Assembly: GCA_022315425.1 (NCBI GenBank) | Contig: JAIUPT010000048.1 | Coordinates: forward strand, 17,614-81,613 | Length of the DNA: 64,000 nt | Source of the DNA: Pseudevernia furfuracea | Taxonomy: Eukaryota > Ascomycota > Lecanoromycetes > Lecanorales > Parmeliaceae | Direction: 5' to 3' | Part shown: in pieces, positions 44,762 to 56,700 of the stretch | Layout: each line of letters starts with the position of its first letter | Position numbering within the stretch: the stretch's first letter is position 1 | Notes under the pieces: generated by a model | Database searches by the model: none | The model's input: the letters and a program-made list of their open reading frames with translations, nothing else | Told to the model about the DNA's origin: nothing | Translations under genes and position numbers: made by a program

Positions 44762-47700
44762 ATGCAAGGACCTGGGGGTCCGGGCCTCCGCCCCCACCAA
44801 CGCACACTCCTCAAGCTTTCGGTCGTGCAGCACCAACAGGAAATTCTATCATGCGGGCACCACCACCAGCACCTGTTCAGCAGCCACAGACCTTGGATTC
44901 CGAAGCTGTTTTAGAGGAGAAGGTCAGCGCCAGAGGGTTTCATCTGTAGCTGCATTACCGTAAGCTAGGCGATCACCCTGTTTTGGTGGTATGCACAGGC
45001 ACGGAAGTGGCAGCAGCTAAACGCAAAGCGATATGGAGAAAAACGCAAGCACGGCTACGTGGAAGCTCAGAAGGAGGACATGCCTCCAGAGCATGTCCGG
45101 AAAGTCATCAGGGTGCGATTTGAGCCTCTGCTGCAGCACTGCGCTGCTGACCCAAGTTGTTGTGGGTTAGACAGCTGATCAAGCCAGACTCTGATGGCTA
45201 CTTGTATTGAGCTGTGCTTGGCTTTACAGGATCATGGAGACATGTCATCCAGGAAGTTCAGGCATGACAAGCGCGTTTATCTTGGCGCTCTCAAGTTTGT
45301 GCCTCATGCGGTGTACAAGCTTTGGAAAACATGCCCATGCCTTGGCAACAGGTATGGATTCCTCTGCTGCCAATCAGCATCTCATTGCTGTTGGCAAGAG
45401 TACACATGTCAATTGGTGGATATGCAGACCAAATGATTGCTTGCACATTGCTCCTGCAGGTCAAGCAGTTCGGTCCTGTCCACATCACAGAGCTATCAGC
45501 TTTGTGGATGAGGTGCCACTGTCATTGAGCCGCGTGGTACATAGCACGAATGGGGGACGCATGTGGATCATGCATGAGGAGCGGAGAAACGTGACAGGAG
45601 GCATTTCAAGCGCATGCCGCGTTCCATCTTTGATGATGAGGAAACCCCACTAGACTATGCAGACATCGGCTGGTGAGCATTGTCTCGAGTCTCTATCAAT
45701 TGGACATCGTCCTCCGCAATGCAAGACAGCATCTTTGGCTGCAGCTGTGCACGTCTTGTTACAATGTAATTGTCATTTGTGTGCGTGGTGCTCCATTCTT
45801 TCTGTGGAACAGTTACGCTGCAAGCATAGCTCTACTTGCAGTCCACGGTGCCGCTGGCATTATTCGATGTCATGCTCCTGACCCACTCTTCATGGGGGTC
45901 AGCCCTTACCACCCCAGCTTTGCACCCAAGCTAGCAATGCTCTTGAGCATCATTGGTGGCAGTGTCATGTTTGTTGAAGTACTGTACATGCTCCAGGATG
46001 TGGACCCTCTGGAGGCCATCGAGCTGGAGCTGGACGAGGAAGAAGACAGCTCAGTCTTTGACTGGTTCTAGATGACCACCCTCTGAAGTACACCAAATTT
46101 GTGAATGGCCCCAGCTACCGCAGCTGAAGCTGCCCCTGCCCATCATGTCAACCCTGTACAGATTGGCAGGCCAGCTGCTGTCAGACCTCACAGATCAGAA
46201 CTACTTCTACCTGTTTGACACAGCCAGCTTCATCACAGCCAAGTCTCTGAACATGTGTATACCTGGAGGGCCAAATTTGAGCCTCTGTTCAGAGATATGG
46301 ACACAGGGATGAGGACTGGAATGAATTCAATGATATCAACAAGCTGATCATCCGATCTCCATCAGGACTGAGTACAAGGTATGCCAGCCTGTCATCAGCA
46401 GCTGCTTTATAACCATCTGCCTACCATAGCTTACAAAGCTGTCTTGCCAATAGTGCATACTAGACATCTGCTTTGTCCAAGTTTTCTGGCACTCGCTGTG
46501 CACCTGAGCCAACTGTTCTGCTGTTGCAGCTGACATGCTTTTCTACTGCAGGTGGCATTCCCATACCTGTACAATAAACGTCCACGCAAGGTGCAGCTCA
46601 GCACCTACCACTACCCCATGGTCACCTATATCAAGATGGAGGACCCTGACTTGCCAGCCTCTACTTCGACCCCCTCATCCACCCTATCCCCCCTCACAAG
46701 TCACAGGGGCCTGAGCAAGCCAGCTGGGTGGTGGAGGATGACGAGGAGGAGGACTTTGAGCTGCCAGAGGGGGTGGACCCTTTCCTGATAGAGCAGCCCC
46801 TGTATACTGAAAACACAGCGGCTGCATTGCTCTGCTCTGGGCTCCAAGGCCTTTTTGACCTGAGGTATTGCACAACACGCCACGTGCTTGATAAGGCAGT
46901 CTGATAGCCTCAGACAGTCTCCCTTGACTTTGACTGTACCTGGGTAGATTCAAGTCAGGATAGGGCTGGCAGCAGGGTGACCAGGGCTAACAGGCTGGCT
47001 TGCGTGTGTCACCTGCACAACGCATGTTACCATTCTTCATGAATTCAACACTCTACACCATGAGCTCAATCCTCTACAGTATTATGAGCACAACTGTGAT
47101 TACAGTCTGGACGCACTCGGCGATCTGTGGATGTGCCGCTGATCAACAACTGGTTCTATGAGCACTGCCCGCCCAACACCCAGTGAATGTCGAGTGAGTT
47201 ACCAGAAGCTGCTGAAGTATGTATGTGCTGAACCGGCTGCATCACCGACACCCCAAGAACCTGAAGAAGAAGAGCCTGTTCAAGGCGCTGAGGCTACCAA
47301 GATTTCTTCCAGAGCACAGAGCTGGACTGGGTGGAGGTCGGATTTGCAGGTACGCCAGACTTGCCATGCTTATATTCGTCTTTTCACATGAGTGGTCATC
47401 TGTGACTGCCTGGCGCTGTGGGTTTAGACCTAGGAATAGCATGGCATTTGTTTTGTGAATGCTTCCATTTTTATATGCTAGCTGGATCTGACATGCTGCA
47501 TTCCGCATGTAAATCTAATCACATTGCTGACGAGCTCATTGATGCGAGACGCTTGTGCTGCATAATTTGCTGCAAAAAGTTCAGCATAGCTACAGCAGGC
47601 TCACCTCTTCTGGTCTGCGACTTGTGTTGCCTGCGTAGGATCTCTTGTAGTTTCTCAACTTGACAGCGCTGGCTTGGCCTTGATCTTGCAAAGTGTGAGC

Positions 47701-50700
47701 ACAAATACAGGGCATACTTTTACTCTTGGCCTTCCCCCTCTGCAGGTCTGTAGGCAGGGCTACAACATGCTCAATCTGCTGATTCATCGCAAGAACCTCA
47801 ACTACCTGCATCTGGACTACAACTTCAACCTGAAGCCAGTGAAGACCCTGACCACCAGGAGAGGAAGAAGTCCCGGTTTGGCAATGCATTCCATCTGTGC
47901 CGAGAGATTCTGAGGCTGACCAAGCTGGTGGTGGACGCCAATGTCCAGTTCAGGCTGGGGCAATGTAGATGCTTCCAGCTGGCAGATGGCCTGCAGTACA
48001 CCTTCTCCCATGTGGGACAGCTCACTGGCATGTACAGATACAAGTACAGCTGATGAGGCAGATCAGGATGGTGCACGTGGAGCTTCACACCCAAATGCTG
48101 ATTGGACAAGGTTCACATATTTCACATTTGTTTGAACACATCATAGGGCAGGCCTTGGCAGCCACTATTGTAGTAGATGTGACCATGTCACCAGACGCAC
48201 TTTCATGGTACTGTAAGCAGAAATGTTTGCTCGTGCTCACGTTTCTTCTTTTCAAAGGGTGCAGCTGTCTGCAATACACCTGCATGCAAGAGTTAATGCT
48301 GACACTTGGATGTTGCTATACAGGACTTGAAGCATCTGGTGTACTACCGCTTCAACCACTGGGCCCGTAGGCAAGGGGCCAGGGGTGGGCTTCCTGGGTC
48401 GCCTATGTGGCGTGTCTGGCTCTTCTTCCTGCGTGGTATTGTGCCACTGCTGGAAAGGTGGCTCGGCAACCTGTTGGCTCGCCAGTTTGAAGGCAGGCAG
48501 AGCAAGGGCATCGCCAAGACGGTGAGCAAACCCACATTGCCATCTTGGCTTATGCGTCCTAGCATGAGCTGGTGGATGTTTCCAGATCATTGTATTGTGC
48601 ATAGCAGGCCTGCTGATGGTGGTGCTGGATGTTTCCAGATCATTGCGTTGCGCTATCAGGCCTTCTGATGATGGTGGATGTTTCCAGATCGTTGCATTGT
48701 GCTATCAGGCCTGCTGATGACAGGGCAGTTTGGCAGCAGCTAACTCAGTCTGTGGGTTGATTGCAGGTGACCAAGCAGCGCATTGAGTCTCACTTTGACT
48801 TGGAGCTGAGAGCAGCTGTGATGCATGACATCCTGGACATGATGCCAGAGGGGGTCAAGCAGAACAAGGCTCGCACCATCTTGCAGCATCTCAGTGAGGC
48901 GTGGCGCTGCTGGAAGGCCAACATCCCTTGGAAGGTACTGTTCCTTGCTGTTCCTTGTGCCTGGGCGTCCTTCTGACATTGCTGTTGTTTGCAAACACTC
49001 TAGCTGCTTTTCTTCAGTTCTAATATCAGTACTAGACGTCATCACTCATTCACAGCCTCACACGTATTCCATGTGGCAACTTTCTGCTAGCTGGTTTGCA
49101 TGAGGTTCTTGACTGTGTGTGCAGGTGCCTGGGCTGCCGGCCCCCATTGAGAACATGATTCTGCGGTATGTGAAGCAGAAGGCGGACTGGTGGACCAACG
49201 TGGCTCACTACAACAGGGAGCGCATCAGGCGTGGAGCCACCGTGGACAAGACAGTCTGCCGCAAGAACCTGGCAGGCTGACACGTCTGTACCTGAAGGCA
49301 GAGCAGGAGAGGCAGCACAACTACCTCAGGATGGACCCTATGTCACCCCAGAGGAGGCTGTTGCCATCTGTAAGCCCTGTATGCTCTTCCGACACCCCTC
49401 CTTTTTATCAGCCCATTCTGTGTGTATGCTTGCAAGATGGCATGTTCCCGACGATACTTGCCACATGTGACTTTGCAGAGGTGCATGCTGTTTGTGCTGC
49501 ATGTGCTATGTGCTTGTCTCAGCACATGCGTGATGAGCGTTGGTTTGTTCTGCAAGCCTGTACACAGCTCGCATCATCATACCTGAGGTCAGCTTGTGGA
49601 GGATTGTTTTGCAATCCTCAACACCGCTCCCATCACATATGATGATGGATCGCATCATCATATGTTGAGGTCAGTTTGTGGGGTATTGTCCACCTGCCCA
49701 CAACGCTGCTGACTGACTTGTTGTCGTGCAGCAGACACCACTACGGTGCACTGGCTGGAGTCCGCCGCAAGTTCACTCCCATCCCCTTCCCTCCCCTCAG
49801 CTACAAGCATGACACCAAGCTGCTCATTCTGGCTTTGGAGCGCCTGAAGGAGCAGTACACGGTGGCTGTCAGGCTGAACCAGCAGCAGAGGGAAGAGCTG
49901 GGGCTGGTGGAGCAGGCCTATGACAACCCCCACGAGGCTCTGTCTAGGATCAAGAGGGCACTTGCTCACTCAGCGTGCTTTCAAGGAGGTAATGCTATGC
50001 TCTCTGTCATGTTGTGTGCTTGTACATCTGGTTTGGCCTTCAAACGGTCTCATTTTGTATTCAGTTTGGCATCTGATGGCACTGTATGCTGAAGCTACTT
50101 TATGCATGCCTGGGAGTGATGATACAACTGTTTCAAGGTGTAAGGTAAGGAGTGTGATTGTCAGAGCTGCACTGCACATTGTGAGGGGCATTGAGCATCC
50201 ATTTCACTTGTGTCTGTCGTTTGTAGGTGTCCATTGAGTTCATGGACCTGTATAGTCACCTCATCCCGGTGTATGAGATTGAGCCGCTGGAGAAGATCAC
50301 AGATGCATACCTGGACCAGTACCTGTGGTACGAGGCTGACAAGCGCAACCTCTTCCCCAACTGGGTGAAGCCAGCAGACCTGGAGCCGCCACCCTTCCTG
50401 GTGTATAAGTGGTGCACAGGCATCAACAACCTGGTGGACATTTGGGAGACTGGCAATGGGGAGTGTGTGGTCATGATGCAGAGCGAGCTTGAGAAGATGT
50501 TTGAGAAGATTGATCTCACCTTGCTCAACAGGTACCTCGCCACCTGACATCATGACACTTCTGTTGCTCTGTTCAATCTCCCACTATGAGTTGAGGTGTG
50601 TTCAATGAGTGGCTCTGTAGCCTCAGCAGCCTTGCTTCTCTTGTACTGTGGAAGACACCTGTTTGTGCAGCTCCATGCTCAGCCTGCTTGGTTGGTGTCA

Positions 50701-53700
50701 TGGCATTATGCCCCAGGAGATCTGCCAGCAAGTACACTGCTCTGACTGCTTGCAGGCTGCTGCGTCTGGTGCTGGACCACAACATTGCTGACTACATCAC
50801 AGCCAAGAACAACATTGTGATTGCCTATAAGGACATGGCTCACACCAACGCCTATGGGCTGATCAGGGGTCTGCAATTTGCTTCCTTTGTCATGCAATAC
50901 TACGGCCTGGTGTTGGACCTGCTCATGTTGGGTCTCACTCGTGCCACAGAGATTGCTGGCCCTCCTCAGATACCTAATGACTTCTTGAGCTTCAGAGATA
51001 CTCGCACCCAGACGCGCCACCCCATCAGGCTGTACACCCGCTACATCAACAAGGTGTGTGCAGCAATCTCCGGGCTTTGTCATGCAGCTGTCGCAGCCTT
51101 GCACTGTTTGCAACTGGGTGCAAATGTGACTCTGATCCTGATATACAATGTGCATTGGTTCGAGCTTTGGTCAAGAGCCTTGAAATTGTGGTGCACAGTC
51201 AGCATGAAATGTAAACTTCACATCTCCCAGTCCTGCAGAACCATGCATGATGCAATGGTTCACATGTCTGAAATATCTGGGCCTTGCATGTCATCTTACC
51301 ATGCAACATGCATTGCTGGCTGTTGAGTATGACTAGCAGCTTTGTTGGCTGACAGCTCATTTTGCTGGCGCTGCGCTGAAAGTAAGGCAATGTGCTGAAG
51401 TGAGACAATGCACTGCAGGTGCATATCATGTTCCGCTTCACAGCTGAGGAGGCCAAGGATCTCATCCAGCGCTACCTCACCGAGCATCCCGATCCCAACA
51501 ACGAGAACATTGTGGGGTACAACAACAAGAAGTGCTGGCCCAGAGATGCTCGCATGCGGCTCATGAAGCACGATGTCAACTTGGGTAGAGCAGTCTTCTG
51601 GGACATGAAGAACAGACTCCCCAGGTATCATCTGACAACACACAGCATTGCACGCTTTGTAGTCTATGCTATTTATTGCTGCAAGGTTGCGTGCATTCCT
51701 GTCGTGTTGCATTGTATTGCATACTATCATTTCAGGTGCCATTGGCACCTTTGTCAGCCTTTTCTTTTGACATAATCTTGCATCAAACAGGTACAAGATA
51801 CTGCCTGGTGTTTATAGTCAGTGTTGACTCTGTTGCCTGCTGCTGTGCAGGTCTCTGACAACTCTGGACTGGGACAACAGCTTTGTGAGCGTGTACAGTC
51901 GGGACAACCCCAACCTGCTGTTCAGCATGTGTGGCTTTGAGGTGCGCATCCTGCCCAAGGTGCGCATGGCAGAGCAGGGCTTTGCCAACAAGGATGGCGT
52001 GTGGAGCCTGCAGAATGAGTTCACCAAGGAGCGCACTGCTCAGGTATGTCCATGCCATGCTGCACGCACCTTTGCTGCATGTTGCAGCAGACAATGCAAG
52101 TAAAGCAGGCTCCTGCATTCAGTGCACAGATTGCACAAGTGCCACTGGGTCTTGTGAGTTTTCCAGCAGCACTCAACGCTCGTACTTTGCAGCTTTTTGT
52201 TCACCTGCAGAAGCGGCACTTTGGCAGCATGCTTTCTCAGGTTGACCTGCAGTGCGTCAGTTCCCTGCCCTGACATGCAAAGCACAACTCACTTGTTCCT
52301 AAAGTGTTGCCTTTCTGTTTGCAGGCTTTCCTGCGAGTGGATGATGAGGCTCTCAAGTCATTCGAGAACCGCATCAGGCAGGTGTTGATGAGCAGTGGTA
52401 GTACCACCTTCACCAAGATCGCCAACAAGTGGAATACAGCCTCATTGGCTTGATGACCTACTACAGGGAGGCCACTGTGCACACTCAGGAGCTGTTGGAC
52501 TTGCTGGTCAAGTGTGAGAACAAGATCCAGACGGTGAGAAATCTTGTCTAATGGCGCTGTCATCATTGCCTCCTGCTGCTGTGTTGTGTTGATGCCATTG
52601 AGTGCCCACAAGATACCCCCACATAGCATGGACTCAACAGCTGATGGAAAGTGCTGATGGGGTCTGTGTTGTGGTGCAGCGTATCAAGATTGGTCTGAAC
52701 AGTAAGATGCCCAGTCGGTTTCCCTCCTGTCATCTTCTACAGTCCCAAGGAGATCGGTGGCCTGGGGATGCTGTCCATGGGACACATCCTCATCCCCCAG
52801 TCTGACCTGCGCTACAGCCAGCAGACTGATCTGGGCATCACCCACTTCAGGTAAGCACAATGCCATTCAGCCTGTTCAGCTGCACGTTAGGCGTTGCCTG
52901 TTTCCACTCTTCTGCCTCAGCTTTGTGATGGCATTGCCATTTTCCCTTGCGAGCTGGTCATATTCTGCTATCACAGAACATGATGACTGTAGCATGTTCA
53001 CAGTATGTCATGTTGAAGCGTCAGCTACTTTGCAGGGCTGGTATGTCCCATGATGAGGACCAGCTGATCCCCAACCTGTACCGCTACATCCAGCCTTGGG
53101 AGGCTGAGTTTGTGGACAGCAACAGGGTATGGGCTGAGTATGCCTTGAAGCGTACTGAGGCCCAGGCACAGAACAGGAGGCTGACCCTGGAGGTATGCTC
53201 CCTGCCCCATCTGGCATGCCTCATTGACGTCTTTTTGCTGCAACACTGGCAGGGGATGCAGACTTGCACTGCATGACCTTTTTTCCTGCCATAAATTGTT
53301 TCAGCACCTCTGCCATGGGTGACATCACCACCTGTGGCGCTGGCCTGCCCTGCATTGAAAGGCCCTCACATGAATGGCTCACACACAGGAAAATAAAAAC
53401 AAGTTATGTTTGCATTGCGCTAAAAACAAATCATTGTCAGGCACCCCTTTTGCTGTTGCAATAGTGCGAGCCTTCATGCATGTAAGCATGCAAAATTATG
53501 TCCAGGAGGCCTTCCTTGGAGTGTTTGCTCATGCAGGACCTGGAGGGACTCCTGGGATAGAGGTGTCCCCAAGGATCAACCACCCTGTTCCAGAAGATCG
53601 TCCACACCCTGGCTTATGACAAGGGCTGGCGTGTGCGCACGGACTTTAAGCAGTACCAGTGTGTTGAAGCAGAACCCCTTCTGGTGGACCCACCAGCGCC

Positions 53701-56700
53701 ACGATGGCAAGCTGTGGAACCTGAACAACTACAGAACAGATGTCATCCAAGCCCTGGGAGGTGTGGAGGGCATTCCTGGAGCACAACCCTGTTCAGGGCA
53801 CCTACTCTTCCCCACATGGGAGGGGCTGTTCTGGGGAGAAGGCCTCTGGCTTTGAGGAGAGCATGAAGTAAGCAGTCGAGCCTCTGTACCTGTAATTTAC
53901 TGGTGTGTATGTCTGCTGTTTGTCAGTATCTAGTGGCATGGGTCTGTCTGTTCTGCCTCTACACTGCAGTAAGTCCCCACATGCAATCAACGTACCTTGA
54001 CAGGCCTCTGGTCAGTGCTTGGTGTCTCATGAGCCAAGGCAGCTAACACTTTGGGCATGTCAAGCTTTGTACAAGCTGCGCAAATGTGCAGGCTGTCTAG
54101 CATCCTTGGCTCAACCTGTTCTTGTGCAGGTACAAGAAGCTGACCAATGCACAGAGGTCTGGTCTGAACCAGATCCCCAACAGGCGTTTCACGCTGTGGT
54201 GGTCCCCAACCATCACCGTGCCAATGTGTACGTGGGCTTCCAAGTGCAGCTGGATCTGACCGGCATCTTCATGCATGGCAAGATCCCCACCCTTAAGATC
54301 TCCCTCATCCAGATCTTCATGGCTCACCTGTGGCAGAAGGTGCACGAGAGTGTGGTCATGGACTTGGTAAGTTTTAATACTGCTTCAACCCCTTTGTATG
54401 CTTGGACCAATGCTGATTGTAAAACAGCAATCTGTACGTATGTGCAACTGCTTATGCTTTATGCACACAGATCTGTCCTATGTCAAGGGTTCTGGCAACC
54501 ATCCCTCCGTTCAACTTTGCAGCAAGCCATCAGATTAATGCATGGCATATCAGTCATCTGCAGATTTCTTCAATCATGTTACATCTCTTCTGGTGCACAA
54601 GTCTCTATCTCAGCAAGGTCCCTGCTGACCTGCCTGTGCTGTCTTGTGCAGGTGTCAGGTGTTTGACCAGGAAATTGGATGCGCTGGAGATTGAGACTGT
54701 CCAGAAGGAGACCATCCACCCCAGGAAATCGTACAAGATGAACTCCTCCTGTGCCGACATCCTGCTGTTTGCTGCCTACAAGTGGACCATGTCCAAGCCC
54801 TCCCTCATGGCAGACCAAGAATGACATGTTTGACCAGAAGCCCAGCAACAAGTACTGGATCGATGTGCAGCTGCGCTGGGGTGACTATGACAGTCATGAT
54901 GTTGAGCGGCTACACTCGTGCCAAGTTTCTGGATTACACCACTGACAACATGTCCATCTACCCATCCTCCTACAGGTATGCCTAGTCCTGTGTCTCTGAC
55001 ACAAAAGTTGCTTGAAGTCTGGTGGATTTCCCTATGTTGGTGAATTCTTTGTCTTCCAGATGTGCCCTGGCTGCAGTTCGGATCTGTGTGATGCCCTAAC
55101 AGCAAGTTGCTGCATGCTGTATGTGTACGCACCAGTGTAGATTGCTACCAAAGACACATTGCTGCATGACAGTGCTGGTGCCATCCTTGTGCCAGTCGCT
55201 CACTGTTAATGCAGGTGTGATGATTGGCATTGACTTGGCGTACAACCTGCACAGCTCCTTTGGGAAACTGGTTCACTGGGGTGAAGCCCCTCATCACGCA
55301 GGCCATGGCCAAGATCATGAAGGCCAACCCTGCCCTGTACGTGCTGAGGGAGCGCATCAGGAAGGCCTGCAGCTCTACAGTTCTGAGCCCACTGAGCCCT
55401 ACCTCAGCTCTCAGGTATTGCTTCACTAGACCACCTATCCGAGTCTTGGTGAGTACCTGTCAGTATGCAGGTCTCTTCTGTGAGCCTTATGGCATCTCCC
55501 CTTGCCCTACATGGCTACTGTTGTTTCTGGCCTGACTACAACCCATTGAGCGCTAGTTACTTGCATCAAGAGCTCATCCTTGACACCGCGTCATGGCTGC
55601 TGAGTGCTTTGGGGTCCATGTGCAGAACTATGGAGAGCTGTTCAGCAACCAGATCATCTGGTTTGTGGATGATACCAATGTGTACCGAGTCACCATTCAC
55701 AAGACCTTTGAGGGCAACCTGACCACCAAGCCCATCAACGGGGCCATCTTCATCTTCAACCCCAGGACTGGCCAGCTCTTCCTCAAGATCATCCACACCA
55801 GCGTGTGGGCTGGCCAGAAGCGTCTGGGTCAGCTGGCTAAGTGGAAGACTGCTGAGGAGGTGAGGCATCCTCTACTGCTCCTGTATCTGCTGCTCTCAGA
55901 GTCAGCTTTCAATTCAGGGGCGCAAAGCAATGATGACACTCTGGGGTGACACACCAAGTGTCAGATGTGGTACTGCTGGTGAAGTCATGGCTCAAGCAAC
56001 CACTGCAGAATGCTGCGCTTGGCTGGCCATGGTCTCTCTGTATTGTGTTCAAGCAGTCATTCATTCCTTGCTGTAAACTTATATGCTGCAAGCTGGCATC
56101 AGTCATGTGTCAGCTCACACAAGTTACACATATGACATGCTGCATTGGCGGTGCTCACTGTGAGTTTGTACTGTAGGTGGCTGCTTTGGTTCGGTCCCTG
56201 CCAGTGGAGGAGCAGCCCAAGCGCATCATTGTGAGCCGCAAGGGCATGCTGGACCCCTCTGGAGGTCCACTTGCTGGATTTCCCTAACATCGTTCATCAC
56301 TGGCTCTGAGCTGCAGCTCCCCTTCCAGGTATGCTGCTGCTACCCATGTTCTGCTTGTGAGTTCCAGTTTACAGAGTCAGCCTGTCATGCCAAGAAAAGA
56401 AAAGAAACAACTACACTCTATGGCGTCAATTTAATGAGGAGCCAAGAATTATACTGGGCTGCCCAGGTCTGTCATGCCAACACTGATGCAGCAGCCAAGT
56501 CCACTTCTGTAGCTTGACTTTTCAGTTTGACGTTTTGTTTGCAACAGTCTGCCAAGCTGAGCTCAGCCATACTGCTGCTGCTGCTCTGTGAATTTATCCC
56601 CTTGGCGCTGCAGGCAGCGCTCAAGATTGAGAAGTTTGGTGACCTCATTCTGAAGGCCACAGAGCCACAGATGGTGTTGTTCAACATCTATGATGACTGG

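Noticed and set aside
54980..55215. A PRP8 intein at the usual site before [11 protein letters not shown]
   Set aside because: Only about 240 bases separate YPS and GVMIG, with GT..AG borders and no intein motif; it is an ordinary intron.
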